In this document: positions 33,626-41,984 of the stretch, piece by piece | Numbering within the stretch: position 1 is the stretch's first letter | Layout of the letters: each line of letters begins with the position of its first letter | NCBI RefSeq assembly: GCF_014207745.1 | Contig: NZ_JACHJB010000003.1 | Coordinates: forward strand, 186,001 to 250,000 | DNA from: Nonomuraea muscovyensis | GTDB taxonomy: Bacteria > Actinomycetota > Actinomycetes > Streptosporangiales > Streptosporangiaceae | DNA: 64,000 nt | Reading direction: 5' to 3' | Notes under the pieces: generated by a model | What the model was told of the DNA's origin: nothing | Seen by the model: only the letters and a program-made list of their open reading frames with translations | Database searches by the model: none | Made by a program: the position numbers and the translations under genes

Positions 33626-34261
33626 ATGAAGGCGAGGCCGCTGACACTCATCCAGGATGACCTGGTCGACTACGACAAGGCGATGGAGCGCATGACCGAC
33701 CTCGTCGGCGAGCGCCAGCGAGACGAGCGGCCGGACACCCTCTGGCTGCTCAGCCATCCCTCGGTCTACACCGTCGGCCGTCGCACCCCGGCGGCCCACC
33801 TGCCCGACCCCTCGCGGGGCATCCCCGTGGTCGAGACCGGCCGCGGGGGGCAGCTGACCTACCACGGCCCCGGCCAGCTCGTCGGCTACCTCATCGTCAA
33901 GCTCGCCGAGGACGAGGGCATCGTCGACTACGTCCGCGAGGTGGAGCTCCGGCTGGTCGACGCGCTCGACCGGATGGGCCTGCCCGCCGAGCGGCGCGAC
34001 ACGCCCCCCGGCTCGGAGCTGCTGACCGGCGTCTGGACGAAGGAGACCGGGCGCAAGATCGTCTCGATCGGCATGCGCCAGAGCCGCGGCGTCACCAGCC
34101 ACGGCTTCGCCCTCAACGTCGACGGCGACCTCTCCCCGTGGCAGTGGGCGGTCGCCTGCGGGATGCCCGACGTCGACATGACGTCGCTGCGGCGAGAGGT
34201 GGGCGAGACGACGATGGACGAGGTCCGCGCGGCCGTGGCCGCCTCTTTCGCGGCCGCCTGA
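33626..34261 (+). CDS. lipB: Octanoyl-[ACP]:protein N-octanoyltransferase
   Basis: LipB transfers octanoate from acyl carrier protein to lipoyl domains of 2-oxoacid dehydrogenases and the glycine cleavage system. The 211-residue protein has the signature RGGQLTYHGPGQLVGY, catalytic Lys144 in GRKIVSIGMRQ and catalytic Cys178 in VACGMPDVD. There is no Shine-Dalgarno; a TATCCT -10-like hexamer ends nine bases before the ATG, suggesting a leaderless or near-leaderless mRNA. An in-frame GTG lies two codons upstream (33620). lipA is not in this window. The gene converges on rpoB. Confidence 0.93.
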   Translation: MKARPLTLIQDDLVDYDKAMERMTDLVGERQRDERPDTLWLLSHPSVYTVGRRTPAAHLPDPSRGIPVVETGRGGQLTYHGPGQLVGYLIVKLAEDEGIVDYVREVELRLVDALDRMGLPAERRDTPPGSELLTGVWTKETGRKIVSIGMRQSRGVTSHGFALNVDGDLSPWQWAVACGMPDVDMTSLRREVGETTMDEVRAAVAASFAAA

Positions 34262-34434
34262 CCGGTACGGCTCAGCCCCCCCGGGCAGGGCCCGCACCTC
34301 GGCGCCGTGCCCGCTGCCCACGAGCCTGCCGGCGCGGGTCGCCCGCACTCCACCGCGGCGTGTCGACCCGCGCCGGAGGAGGACCACCTTCCCTCCGCCG
34401 CGGGCCGGCACCCGCAGGTCGCGCAGGGCGACCG

Positions 34435-37400
34435 TCAGACTTCTTCGACGCTGCTCGGCTCACGCCGGGACAGGTCGATGCCGAGCTCCTCCGCGGCGCG
34501 GAAGACGTCCTCGTCGGTGTCGCGCATCTCGATGGACATGCCGTCGCTGGAGAGCACCTCGACGTTGAGGCAGAGCGACTGCATCTCCTTGATGAGGACC
34601 TTGAAGGACTCCGGGATGCCCGGCTCGGGAATGTTCTCGCCCTTGACGATGGCCTCGTAGACCTTCACGCGGCCGAGGACGTCGTCGGACTTGATGGTCA
34701 GGAGCTCCTGGAGGGCGTAGGCGGCGCCGTAGGCCTCCAGGGCCCACACCTCCATCTCACCGAAGCGCTGGCCGCCGAACTGGGCCTTACCGCCGAGCGG
34801 CTGCTGGGTGATCATGGAGTACGGGCCCGTCGAACGGGCGTGGATCTTGTCGTCGACCAGGTGGAGCAGCTTGAGGATGTAGACGTAGCCGACCGCGATC
34901 GGATACGGGAACGGCTCACCACTGCGGCCGTCGAACAGCCGGGCCTTACCGCTGCGCCGCACCAGCCGATCCCCGTCATGGTTGGGGAGGGTGCTGTCCA
35001 GCAGCCCGACGATCTCCTCTTCGTGGGCGCCGTCGAAGACCGGCGTGGCCATGTTGGTGCGCGGCTCGACCCTGTCCAGGCCCTTGTCGCGCAGCCGCTC
35101 GGCCCAGGCCTCCTCGATGCCGAAGATGTCCCAGCCGTTGGCGGCGATCCATCCCAGGTGCATTTCCAGCACCTGGCCGACGTTCATCCGGCCGGGCACG
35201 CCGAGGGGGTTGAGGATGATGTCGACCGGGGTGCCGTCCTCCAGGAACGGCATGTCCTCGATGGGCAGGATCTTGGAGATGACACCCTTGTTGCCGTGGC
35301 GGCCGGCGAGCTTGTCACCGTCGGTGATCTTACGCTTCTGGGCCACGTAGACGCGGACCAGCTCGTTGACACCCGGCGGGAGCTCGTCGCCCTCCTCGCG
35401 GCTGAACACGCGGACGCCGATGACCTTGCCCTGCTCGCCGTGCGGCACCTTCAGCGAGGTGTCACGGACCTCGCGGGCCTTCTCACCGAAGATCGCACGC
35501 AGCAGCCGCTCCTCCGGCGTCAGCTCGGTCTCACCCTTCGGGGTGACCTTGCCGACGAGGATGTCACCGGGGACGACCTCGGCGCCGATGCGGATGATGC
35601 CGCGCTCGTCGAGGTCTGCCAGGACCTCTTCGGAGACGTTGGGGATGTCGCGGGTGATCTCCTCCGGGCCCAGCTTGGTGTCACGGGCGTCGACCTCGTG
35701 CTCCTCGATGTGGATCGAGGACAGGACGTCGTCCTGCACCAGCCGTTGCGAGATGATGATCGCGTCTTCGTAGTTGTGGCCCTCCCACGGCATGAACGCC
35801 ACGAGCAGGTTCTTGCCCAGCGCCATCTCGCCGTTGTCGGTGCAGGGACCGTCGGCGATGACCTGGTTGACCTCGATGCGGTCACCCTCGGCCACGATGG
35901 GCTTCTGGTTGAAGCTCGTGCCCTGGTTGGAGCGCCTGAACTTCGCCACCCGGTAGGTCGTCCGGCTGCCGTCGTCGTTCATGACGGTGACGTAGTCGGC
36001 GGAGACCTCCTCGACCACGCCGGCCTTCTCGGCGCTGACCATGTCACCCGTGTCGGTCGCGGCCCGGTATTCCATGCCGGTGCCGACCAGCGGCGCCTCG
36101 CTCTTGAGCAACGGCACAGACTGGCGCATCATGTTCGCGCCCATCAACGCCCGGTTGGCGTCGTCGTGCTCCAGGAAGGGGATCATCGACGTCGCCACCG
36201 ACACCATCTGCCGGGGCGACACGTCGATGTAGTCGACCTCCTCGGCGCGCGCCAGCTCGGTCTCGCCCCCCTTGGTGCGGACCAGAACCCGGGACTCGGC
36301 GAACGAGCCGTCAGGGTTCAGTACCGTGTTGGCCTGCGCTTTGACGAAACGGTCTTCCTCGTCGGCGGTCAGGTAGTCGATCTGCTCGGTCACCTTGCCG
36401 TCGACGACCTTGCGGTAAGGGGTCTCGACGAAGCCGAAGGCGTTGAGCCGGCCGTAGGAGGCCAGCGAGCCGATCAGGCCGATGTTCGGACCCTCGGGGG
36501 TCTCGATCGGGCACATCCGGCCGTAGTGGGACGGGTGCACGTCACGGACCTCGAAGCCGGCGCGCTCGCGGGACAGACCACCGGGGCCCAGCGCGTTCAG
36601 ACGCCGCTTGTGCGTCAGCCCGGTCAGCGGATTGATGTGGTCCATGAACTGCGAAAGCTGCGAGGTGCCGAAGAACTCCTTCATCGACGCCACGACCGGA
36701 CGGATGTTGATCAGGGTCTGCGGCGTGATCGCCTCGACGTCCTGCGTGGTCATCCGCTCGCGCACGACGCGCTCCATGCGGGCCAGGCCCAGGCGGACCT
36801 GGTTCTGGATCAGCTCGCCGACACTGCGCACGCGGCGGTTGCCGAAGTGGTCGATGTCGTCCACCTCGACGATCACCTCAGCGTTGGCACCCGGCATCGA
36901 CTCCTCGCCGGCGTGCAGCCGGACGATGTACTCGATCGTGGCGACGATGTCGTCCTCGGTCAGCGTGCCCTGCGTGATCTCCGAAGCGACACCGAGCTTC
37001 TTGTTGATCTTGTAGCGGCCCACCTTGGCGAGGTCGTAGCGCTTGGGGTTGAAGTACAGGTTCTCCAGCAGGGTCTGCGCCGACTCCTTGGTCGGCGGCT
37101 CACCCGGCCGCAGCTTGCGGTAGATGTCGAGCAGCGCGTCGTCCTGGCCGGCCGTGTGGTCCTTCTCCAGGGTGGCCCGCATCGACTCGTACTGGCCGAA
37201 ACGCTCGAGGATCTGCTCGGTGGTCCATCCCAGCGCCTTGAGAAGCACGGTGACGGCCTGCTTGCGCTTGCGGTCGATGCGCACACCGACGCTGTCGCGC
37301 TTGTCGATCTCGAACTCGAGCCAGGCACCCCGCGACGGGATGACCCTGCAGCCGTAGAGGTCCTTGTCGGACGTCTTGTCGACGCTGCGCTCGAAGTACA

Positions 37401-37902
37401 CGCCCGGGGACCGTGCCAGTTGCGAGACCACGACACGCTCGGTGCCGTTGACGACGAAGGTGCCCTTCGGCGTCATGAGCGGGAAGTCGCCCATGAACAC
37501 CGTCTGGCTCTTGATCTCACCGGTGGTGTTGTTGATGAACTCCGCCGTGACGAACATCGGGGCGGAGAAGGTCATGTCCTTGTCCTTGCACTCGTCTACT
37601 GAGTACTTGGGCGGCTCGAACCGGTGGTCGCGGAACGACAAGGACATGGTCCCCGAGAAGTCCTCGATCGGACTGATCTCTTCGAAGATCTCTTCGAGGC
37701 CCGACTGGGTCGGGACGTCCTTGCGCCCGGCCTGACGAGCCGCCTCGACCCGGGCCTTCCACTTCTCGTTGCCGAGCAGCCAGTCGAAGGACTCGGTCTG
37801 CAGGGCGAGAAGGTCAGGAACTTCGAGGGGCTCCTGGACGCGCGCGAACGAGACGCGACGGGGACCGGCGGGTACGGCGGAGGCGTTGCGCGAGGCTGCC
37901 AA
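34435..37902 (-). CDS. rpoB: RNA polymerase beta subunit, stand-alone mutant-type paralogue
   Basis: A complete 1155-residue beta subunit; all catalytic landmarks are present (RSPGVYFE, MPWEGHNYEDAI, AGRHGNKG, FGGQRFGEMEVWALEAYGA). The TTG at 37902 is the start: GGAAGGA lies six bases before it and the next residues (AASRNASAVPAGPRRVSFARV) match the actinobacterial N terminus. In the rifampicin region (residues about 414-441) the sequence is QFMDHINPLTGLTHKRRLNA. Relative to the M. tuberculosis/E. coli consensus, Gln517, Asn518, Ser522 and Ser531 (E. coli numbers) are His422, Ile423, Thr427 and Asn436, while Asp516, His526 and Arg529 positions are kept. The gene stands alone: no rplJ/rplL upstream, no rpoC downstream. 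This fits a second, rif-resistance-type rpoB such as rpoB(R) of Nonomuraea. The N-terminal half diverges more from the usual sequence than the C-terminal half. Confidence 0.95.
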   Translation of the reverse strand: MAASRNASAVPAGPRRVSFARVQEPLEVPDLLALQTESFDWLLGNEKWKARVEAARQAGRKDVPTQSGLEEIFEEISPIEDFSGTMSLSFRDHRFEPPKYSVDECKDKDMTFSAPMFVTAEFINNTTGEIKSQTVFMGDFPLMTPKGTFVVNGTERVVVSQLARSPGVYFERSVDKTSDKDLYGCRVIPSRGAWLEFEIDKRDSVGVRIDRKRKQAVTVLLKALGWTTEQILERFGQYESMRATLEKDHTAGQDDALLDIYRKLRPGEPPTKESAQTLLENLYFNPKRYDLAKVGRYKINKKLGVASEITQGTLTEDDIVATIEYIVRLHAGEESMPGANAEVIVEVDDIDHFGNRRVRSVGELIQNQVRLGLARMERVVRERMTTQDVEAITPQTLINIRPVVASMKEFFGTSQLSQFMDHINPLTGLTHKRRLNALGPGGLSRERAGFEVRDVHPSHYGRMCPIETPEGPNIGLIGSLASYGRLNAFGFVETPYRKVVDGKVTEQIDYLTADEEDRFVKAQANTVLNPDGSFAESRVLVRTKGGETELARAEEVDYIDVSPRQMVSVATSMIPFLEHDDANRALMGANMMRQSVPLLKSEAPLVGTGMEYRAATDTGDMVSAEKAGVVEEVSADYVTVMNDDGSRTTYRVAKFRRSNQGTSFNQKPIVAEGDRIEVNQVIADGPCTDNGEMALGKNLLVAFMPWEGHNYEDAIIISQRLVQDDVLSSIHIEEHEVDARDTKLGPEEITRDIPNVSEEVLADLDERGIIRIGAEVVPGDILVGKVTPKGETELTPEERLLRAIFGEKAREVRDTSLKVPHGEQGKVIGVRVFSREEGDELPPGVNELVRVYVAQKRKITDGDKLAGRHGNKGVISKILPIEDMPFLEDGTPVDIILNPLGVPGRMNVGQVLEMHLGWIAANGWDIFGIEEAWAERLRDKGLDRVEPRTNMATPVFDGAHEEEIVGLLDSTLPNHDGDRLVRRSGKARLFDGRSGEPFPYPIAVGYVYILKLLHLVDDKIHARSTGPYSMITQQPLGGKAQFGGQRFGEMEVWALEAYGAAYALQELLTIKSDDVLGRVKVYEAIVKGENIPEPGIPESFKVLIKEMQSLCLNVEVLSSDGMSIEMRDTDEDVFRAAEELGIDLSRREPSSVEEV

Positions 37903-38212
37903 CAGATGTCCTTCCGGAAGGGCACGGATGGAATCGAACTGCGCGCACGCCAAACGCCCCGGCGGAATCCGGGGCGTCGCAAGGCAGCGCGAGGAGGGCA
38001 GCATAACGCAAACTGCAAACGAATGTCCACACTTACTATGAGTGTCAACCTCGCTGCCGCCTTCAGCATGTCACGGCCGGGGTGGACTCGTCAACTCCTA
38101 CGGTCGCGGTACACGTCGGCTCGTGTCTCGCCGCCTGGCGGAGATGTCCGCGAGCTTCCTGACGGCGTGCGCGGAGGGCGGCGTGCCTGCTTCGGCCGCG
38201 TGCTCCTGTCTG
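37903..38212 (-). promoter_or_regulatory. Leader and probable promoter of the stand-alone rpoB
   Basis: This 310-bp gene-free stretch lies between rpoB and a TetR gene. On the minus strand a TGGACA (38024-38029) and TATGCT (38000-38005) pair is separated by 18 bases, giving a leader of roughly 90 nt; a consensus TTGACA lies further up (38043-38048) without an equally good -10. GGAAGGA (about 37909-37915) is the ribosome site for the TTG start. I see no ribosomal protein gene, attenuator or L10-type leader, so regulation differs from a housekeeping rplJL-rpoBC operon. Confidence 0.5.
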
Positions 38213-38794
38213 TCAGCCCGGCAGGAGGGCGCGTAGGGCGAGGTCGGCGATCTGGTGGAGGTCCTCGCGGGTGCGGCCGCCGGCCGCCTGGACGGCGATG
38301 CCGTCCGTGATGGTGTGGACGAGGCGGGCCAGGGTGGCCGGGTCGTGGCCGGCCGGGAGATCGGGGGCCTGTTCGAAGCGCCGGCGCAGGGCCGTCTCGC
38401 CGGCCATGCGGCAGGCCAGGGACGTCCGGCGGGCCGGGGCGGCGTCGGGGCCGCAGGCGTGGACGGTGTTCACGTTCAGGCAGCCGTGCGGCGTGTCCGC
38501 GCCGGCGGTCAGCTCGACGGCGCCGCGGACCAGCCGCTCCACGACCTCGCGGACGGTCGGGGCCGCCAGGGCCTCGTCGGCGAACGCCCCGGGGCCGCTG
38601 ACGTAGCGGTCCACGACCTTGGCGAACAGCTCCTCCTTGTTGCCGAAGGCCGCGTACAGGCTCGGCCGGTTGATGCCCATCGCCGCGGTCAGGTCCGACA
38701 GCGAGGTGCCCTCGTACCCCTGCCGCCAGAACACCTCCAGGGCGCGGTCGAGTGCGACGTCGGGGTCGAAGGCTCGGGGGCGGCCTCCCGGCAT
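38213..38794 (-). CDS. TetR-family regulator
   Basis: A 193-residue TetR protein with the HTH in the first 50 residues (GRPRAFDPDVALDRALEVFWRQGYEGTS in outline, then LTAAMGINRPSLYAAFGNKEEL), of the branch containing many AcrR-like and oxidoreductase-linked repressors. The C-terminal domain has the THGCLNVN-like PHGCLNVNTVHACGP segment common in this branch. It diverges from a broken oxidoreductase gene; two TACC-type palindromes lie between. The original target may have been lost by deletion. Confidence 0.88.
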   Translation of the reverse strand: MPGGRPRAFDPDVALDRALEVFWRQGYEGTSLSDLTAAMGINRPSLYAAFGNKEELFAKVVDRYVSGPGAFADEALAAPTVREVVERLVRGAVELTAGADTPHGCLNVNTVHACGPDAAPARRTSLACRMAGETALRRRFEQAPDLPAGHDPATLARLVHTITDGIAVQAAGGRTREDLHQIADLALRALLPG

Positions 38795-38816
38795 GCCGTA
38801 CCTCCTCAGAATTTCT

Positions 38817-38880
38817 TACCTATCGGTACGTTACCTCTTGCGCCCCGATTCCGGCAGCCTTAATTTCATACCAATCGATA
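38817..38880. promoter_or_regulatory. Paired TetR operators
   Basis: TACC-TATC-GGTA (38817-38828) is a perfect 4-bp dyad in the style of TetR sites; TACC-AATC-GATA (38869-38880) is a second copy with one mismatch, 52 bases further. They lie next to the TetR start and the chimeric gene start respectively. Binding by the adjacent TetR protein is inferred. Confidence 0.5.
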
Positions 38881-38903
38881 CATAACTAAGGGGGGTCGAT
38901 GAG

Positions 38904-39365
38904 GTGATCAGGACCGGAGTGGTCGGAGCCGGCGGCTGGGCCGCCGGCTCGCATCTGCCCGCGCTGGCCGGGCTGGCCGGCTACGAGGTGACCGCGGTCG
39001 CGACGACGCGCCAGGAGAGCGCGGACCGGGTCGCGGCGGACCACGGCGTGCCGCTGGCGTTCGCCGGCGCGGGGCCGCTCGTCGCCCACGACGAGGTGGA
39101 CCTCGTCGTGGTGTCGGTGAAGGCGCCCGAGCACGCGAAGGTGATCAGAGCCGCCCTGGAGGCGGGCAAGCACGTGCTGTCCGAGTGGCCGCTCACCGTG
39201 GACCCCGCCGAGGCGGCCGAGCTGGCGGAGCTGGCCTCGGCCGCCGGCGTGACGCACGCCGTGGTCACCCGGGACCAGGACGTCTCCTCCGACCGGACCC
39301 GGCACGTCCTCGGCTGGAGCCCCACCCGCCCCTCGCTGCTCGCCTACCTGCGCGACGGCGGGTGA
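38904..39365 (+). pseudogene. Chimeric remnant: Gfo/Idh/MocA N terminus joined to SDR C-terminal tail
   Basis: Residues 1-about 120 are a normal NAD(P)-binding domain of a Gfo/Idh/MocA oxidoreductase (GVVGAGGWAAGSHLPALAGL, DLVVVSVKAPEHAKVIRAAL, GKHVLSEWPL). The protein then switches within a few codons to DQDVSSDRTRHVLGWSPTRP, SLLAYLRDGG, which looks like the extreme C terminus of an extended SDR/NAD-dependent epimerase. The substrate domain of the first and the whole Rossmann part of the second are missing, and the frame ends at 153 residues. I read this as an in-frame deletion scar between two former neighbours, downstream of an intact TetR/operator region. GTG start with AAGGGGGG upstream. 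It may still be expressed. Confidence 0.65.
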
Positions 39366-40588
39366 GTCACGAGGTCGGCGACGACGGCGGCGACCTGGTC
39401 CACCTCCTCCTCGGTGTTGTAGTAGTGCGGTGACAGACGCAACGCCCACGCGACGTCCTTGTCGGCGAAGTCGTACTGGGCGAACTCGCGCAGGCTCAGT
39501 GCCGAGTTGATCCGGTGGGCGTCCAGGGCCCGCTTGAACGGCTCCGCCTCCCAGCCGGAGACGGCGAACGTCACCAGGGCGGCCGGACGGGGGCCGCGGT
39601 CGAGCACCCGGACGCCGGGGACGGCGGCCAGCAGATCGCGCAGCCGGTCGCCGAGGGCCGGCGTGCGGTGGGAGATGGGGTCCAGGCCGACCTGGAGGGC
39701 GTAGCGGACGGCGGCGGCGCAGCCGAGGAGGGTGGCGTAGGGGAACTCCCACTCCTCGAACCGGGCAGCCGTCTCGACCGGCCGGTACGCGCCCGGCTCG
39801 ACCCAGCGCGCGCCGTACATGTCGATGAACAACGGCTCGTACCCGGCGCGCAGCACGCGGTCGGAGACGTACAGGAAGCCCGACCCGCGCGGCCCGCGCA
39901 GGAACTTGCGGCACGTGGCGGTGAGCAGGTCGCAGCCGATCTCCGTCACGTCGAGCGGGAGCTGGCCCGCCGACTGGCAGGCGTCGACCATGTACAGCAG
40001 GTCCAGCTCGCGGCAGTGCCGGCCGATCTCGGCCACCGGCTGGACGAGGCCGGAGTTGGTGGGCACGTGCGTCGCCGCGACCAGCCGGGGCCGGCGGGCG
40101 CGCATGAGGGCGGCCATCGCCTCGACGTCCACCCCGGCGCCACCGGGCAGGTCCGGGGCGTGCACGACCTCGACGCCGTGCCGCCTGCGCAGCGACAGGA
40201 ACGCGATCTGGTTGGAGATGAAGTCGTTGCGGGTGGTGAGGATGACGTCGCCCGGCTCGAAGGCGATCGCCGACAGGGCCTTGCTGTAGGCGTGGGTGGC
40301 GCTGCCGGCGAAGGCGACGTTGTGCGGGCCGCAGCCCAGGAGGTCGGCGACGGCCGCGTAGAAGTCGCGTACCTCCTCCGCACGGGCGGCCGACGCCTCG
40401 TAGCCGCCGATGCCGGCTTCGAGGTCCAGATGGTCGTGCATCGCCCGCAGGGCCGGCCGGGGGATCAGGCCGCACCCCGCGTTGTTGAAGTGGATCACCG
40501 AGTCGCAGCCGGGCGTGTCGGCGCGCAGGGCCGAGACGTCGAGGAGCGTTTCTCCACGCTGCGCAAAAGCGCTACTATGATCTCTCAT
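39344..40588 (-). CDS. Class V-fold PLP-dependent aminotransferase/cysteine desulfurase-like enzyme
   Basis: A 414-residue fold-type I PLP enzyme. The N terminus has SALRADTPGC and IHFNNAGCGLIPRPAL; GSATHAYSKAL binds phosphate; DACQSAGQLPLDV carries the PLP-ring aspartate; the Schiff-base lysine is Lys228 in ATCRKFLRGPRGSGFLYV. This group includes selenocysteine lyase/isopenicillin epimerase-like proteins. The only plausible in-frame start before LLDVSAL is the ATG at 40588, which shares bases CATG with the start of the divergent MocR gene. Reaction not predictable; an amino acid or amine substrate is likely, controlled by the MocR protein. Confidence 0.82.
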   Translation of the reverse strand: MRDHSSAFAQRGETLLDVSALRADTPGCDSVIHFNNAGCGLIPRPALRAMHDHLDLEAGIGGYEASAARAEEVRDFYAAVADLLGCGPHNVAFAGSATHAYSKALSAIAFEPGDVILTTRNDFISNQIAFLSLRRRHGVEVVHAPDLPGGAGVDVEAMAALMRARRPRLVAATHVPTNSGLVQPVAEIGRHCRELDLLYMVDACQSAGQLPLDVTEIGCDLLTATCRKFLRGPRGSGFLYVSDRVLRAGYEPLFIDMYGARWVEPGAYRPVETAARFEEWEFPYATLLGCAAAVRYALQVGLDPISHRTPALGDRLRDLLAAVPGVRVLDRGPRPAALVTFAVSGWEAEPFKRALDAHRINSALSLREFAQYDFADKDVAWALRLSPHYYNTEEEVDQVAAVVADLVTHPPSRR

Positions 40589-40606
40589 GGCCGAGAGTAG
40601 CACTTT
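40566..40606. promoter_or_regulatory. Inverted repeat spanning two overlapping start codons
   Basis: AAAGCGCTACT (40566-40576) and AGTAGCACTTT (40596-40606) are inverted repeats matching at 10 of 11 positions, with a 19-base spacer containing both divergent ATG codons. TACTAT (40573-40578) in the left arm is a good -10 whose start site would fall at the MocR ATG (leaderless). Probable MocR operator. Confidence 0.6.
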
Positions 40607-41984
40607 CGAGATGATCGTCTCCAGCCTGCAGCGCGAGGTCGCCCGCCTCGCACCTGGCGACCGGCTGCCGAGCAGCCGTGACCTGGTGCGCAGGCACGGT
40701 GTGAGCCCGGTGACGGTGGCGCGGGCCATCGCCCAGCTCGCCGCCGAAGGGGCCGTCGTGACGCGCCCGGGCAGCGGCACGTTCGTGGCGGCGCGGCGGT
40801 CGCAGGCGGCCGAGCCCGACACGTCCTGGCAGGCCGTGGTCCTCGGCGACCGCAGCGTGGCGGCGCCGCGGGGCCTCGTGGGACCGCCTCCGGACGAGGC
40901 CGTCGCGCTGGCGGGGGGCTACCTGCACAGGTCGCTCCAGCCGGGCAGAGCGCTGGCCGCGGCGCTGGCCAGAGCCGCCCGGCGGCCGGACGCCTGGGAC
41001 CGCGCGCCGACGATGGGCCTGGAACCGCTGCGCGCGGTGTTCGCCCGGCTGGTGGGCGGCGACGTGGAGCCGGGCGACGTGCTGGTCACGGGTGGCGGGC
41101 AGGGGGCGCTGTCGATGGCGTTCCGGGCCGTCGCCGCGCCGGGCAGCCCGCTCCTGGTGGAGTCGCCGACCTATCCGGGCGCGCTGGCCGCCGCCCGCGC
41201 GGCCGGGCTGCGGCCCGTGCCGGTGCCGATGGACGGCGACGGGGTGCGGCCCGATCTGCTGGCCGACGCCTTCGCCACGACCGGCGCGCGCCTGCTGTAC
41301 TGCCAGCCGACCTTCCACAACCCGACCGGCGCCGTGCTGGCCCCCGAGCGCCGCCGCCAGGTGGTCGAGGTGGCCCGGGCGGCGGGCGCCTTCCTGCTGG
41401 AGGACGACTTCGCGCGGCACCTGGGCCACGGCGGGCCGGTGCCCCGGCCGCTGGTGGCCGACGACCGTGACGGCACGGTGGTCTACCTGACCTCGCTGAC
41501 CAAGCCCGCCTCACCCAGCCTGCGCATCGGGGCGCTGGTGGCGCGGGGCCCCGTGCTGGAACGGCTGCGCGCGATGCGGTTGGTGGACGACTTCTTCATC
41601 GCCCGGCCACTGCAGGAGGCGGCCCTGGAGTTGGTGAGCACGCCGGCGTGGGACCGGCACCTGCGGGCGCTGGCGGCGGCGCTGCGGCAGCGGTGCGCCG
41701 CGCTGGTGGGCGCGCTCGCCCGCGAGGCGCCCGCGTGGGTGCCCGAACGGGTCCCGGCCGGCGGGCTGCACCTGTGGGTGCGGGCGGGCGACGCCGACGG
41801 CGTGGCCGAGGCGGCGCGGGCGCGCGGGGTCGCCGTCGCCTCGGGGCGCGACTACTTCGCGGCCGAGCCGCAGGGCTCCTATCTGCGGCTCGGGTTCGCG
41901 GCCGCCGCCGACGCCGGTGAGCTGGCCGAGGGCGCGCGCCGTCTCGGCGCCGTCGCCCGCGACCGGGGCCCGGCTACGCGCTGA
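40587..41984 (+). CDS. MocR/PdxR-type regulator (GntR HTH + aminotransferase domain)
   Basis: A 465-residue MocR protein. Residues 6-70 are a GntR winged HTH (PGDRLPSSRDLVRRHGVSPV, GAVVTRPGSGTFVA). The rest is an aminotransferase class I/II-like domain that binds PLP: GGGQGALSMAFRAV, QPTFHNPTG and the PLP lysine Lys306 in TSLTKPASPSLRIG. These regulators sense PLP or PLP-amino acid adducts. Here the divergent gene is itself a PLP enzyme, suggesting it as target. The transcript is probably leaderless. The last 11 bases overlap the convergent PfpI-like gene. Confidence 0.9.
   Translation: MAESSTFEMIVSSLQREVARLAPGDRLPSSRDLVRRHGVSPVTVARAIAQLAAEGAVVTRPGSGTFVAARRSQAAEPDTSWQAVVLGDRSVAAPRGLVGPPPDEAVALAGGYLHRSLQPGRALAAALARAARRPDAWDRAPTMGLEPLRAVFARLVGGDVEPGDVLVTGGGQGALSMAFRAVAAPGSPLLVESPTYPGALAAARAAGLRPVPVPMDGDGVRPDLLADAFATTGARLLYCQPTFHNPTGAVLAPERRRQVVEVARAAGAFLLEDDFARHLGHGGPVPRPLVADDRDGTVVYLTSLTKPASPSLRIGALVARGPVLERLRAMRLVDDFFIARPLQEAALELVSTPAWDRHLRALAAALRQRCAALVGALAREAPAWVPERVPAGGLHLWVRAGDADGVAEAARARGVAVASGRDYFAAEPQGSYLRLGFAAAADAGELAEGARRLGAVARDRGPATR

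Noticed and set aside
34262..34434. Possible small gene between lipB and rpoB.
   Set aside because: Basic Arg/Gly-rich frames only; the stretch looks like a GC-rich convergent spacer, with no clean terminator.
34138..37602. Very long open frame on the plus strand opposite rpoB (over 1100 codons).
   Set aside because: It is an antisense shadow created by high third-position GC of rpoB; composition is Val/Leu/Asp/His/Arg-rich without any domain.
34000..38500. Looked for rplJ, rplL, rpoC, rpsL or rpsG that would mark the housekeeping rpoB operon.
   Set aside because: None is present; neighbours are lipB and a TetR gene, supporting a paralogue.
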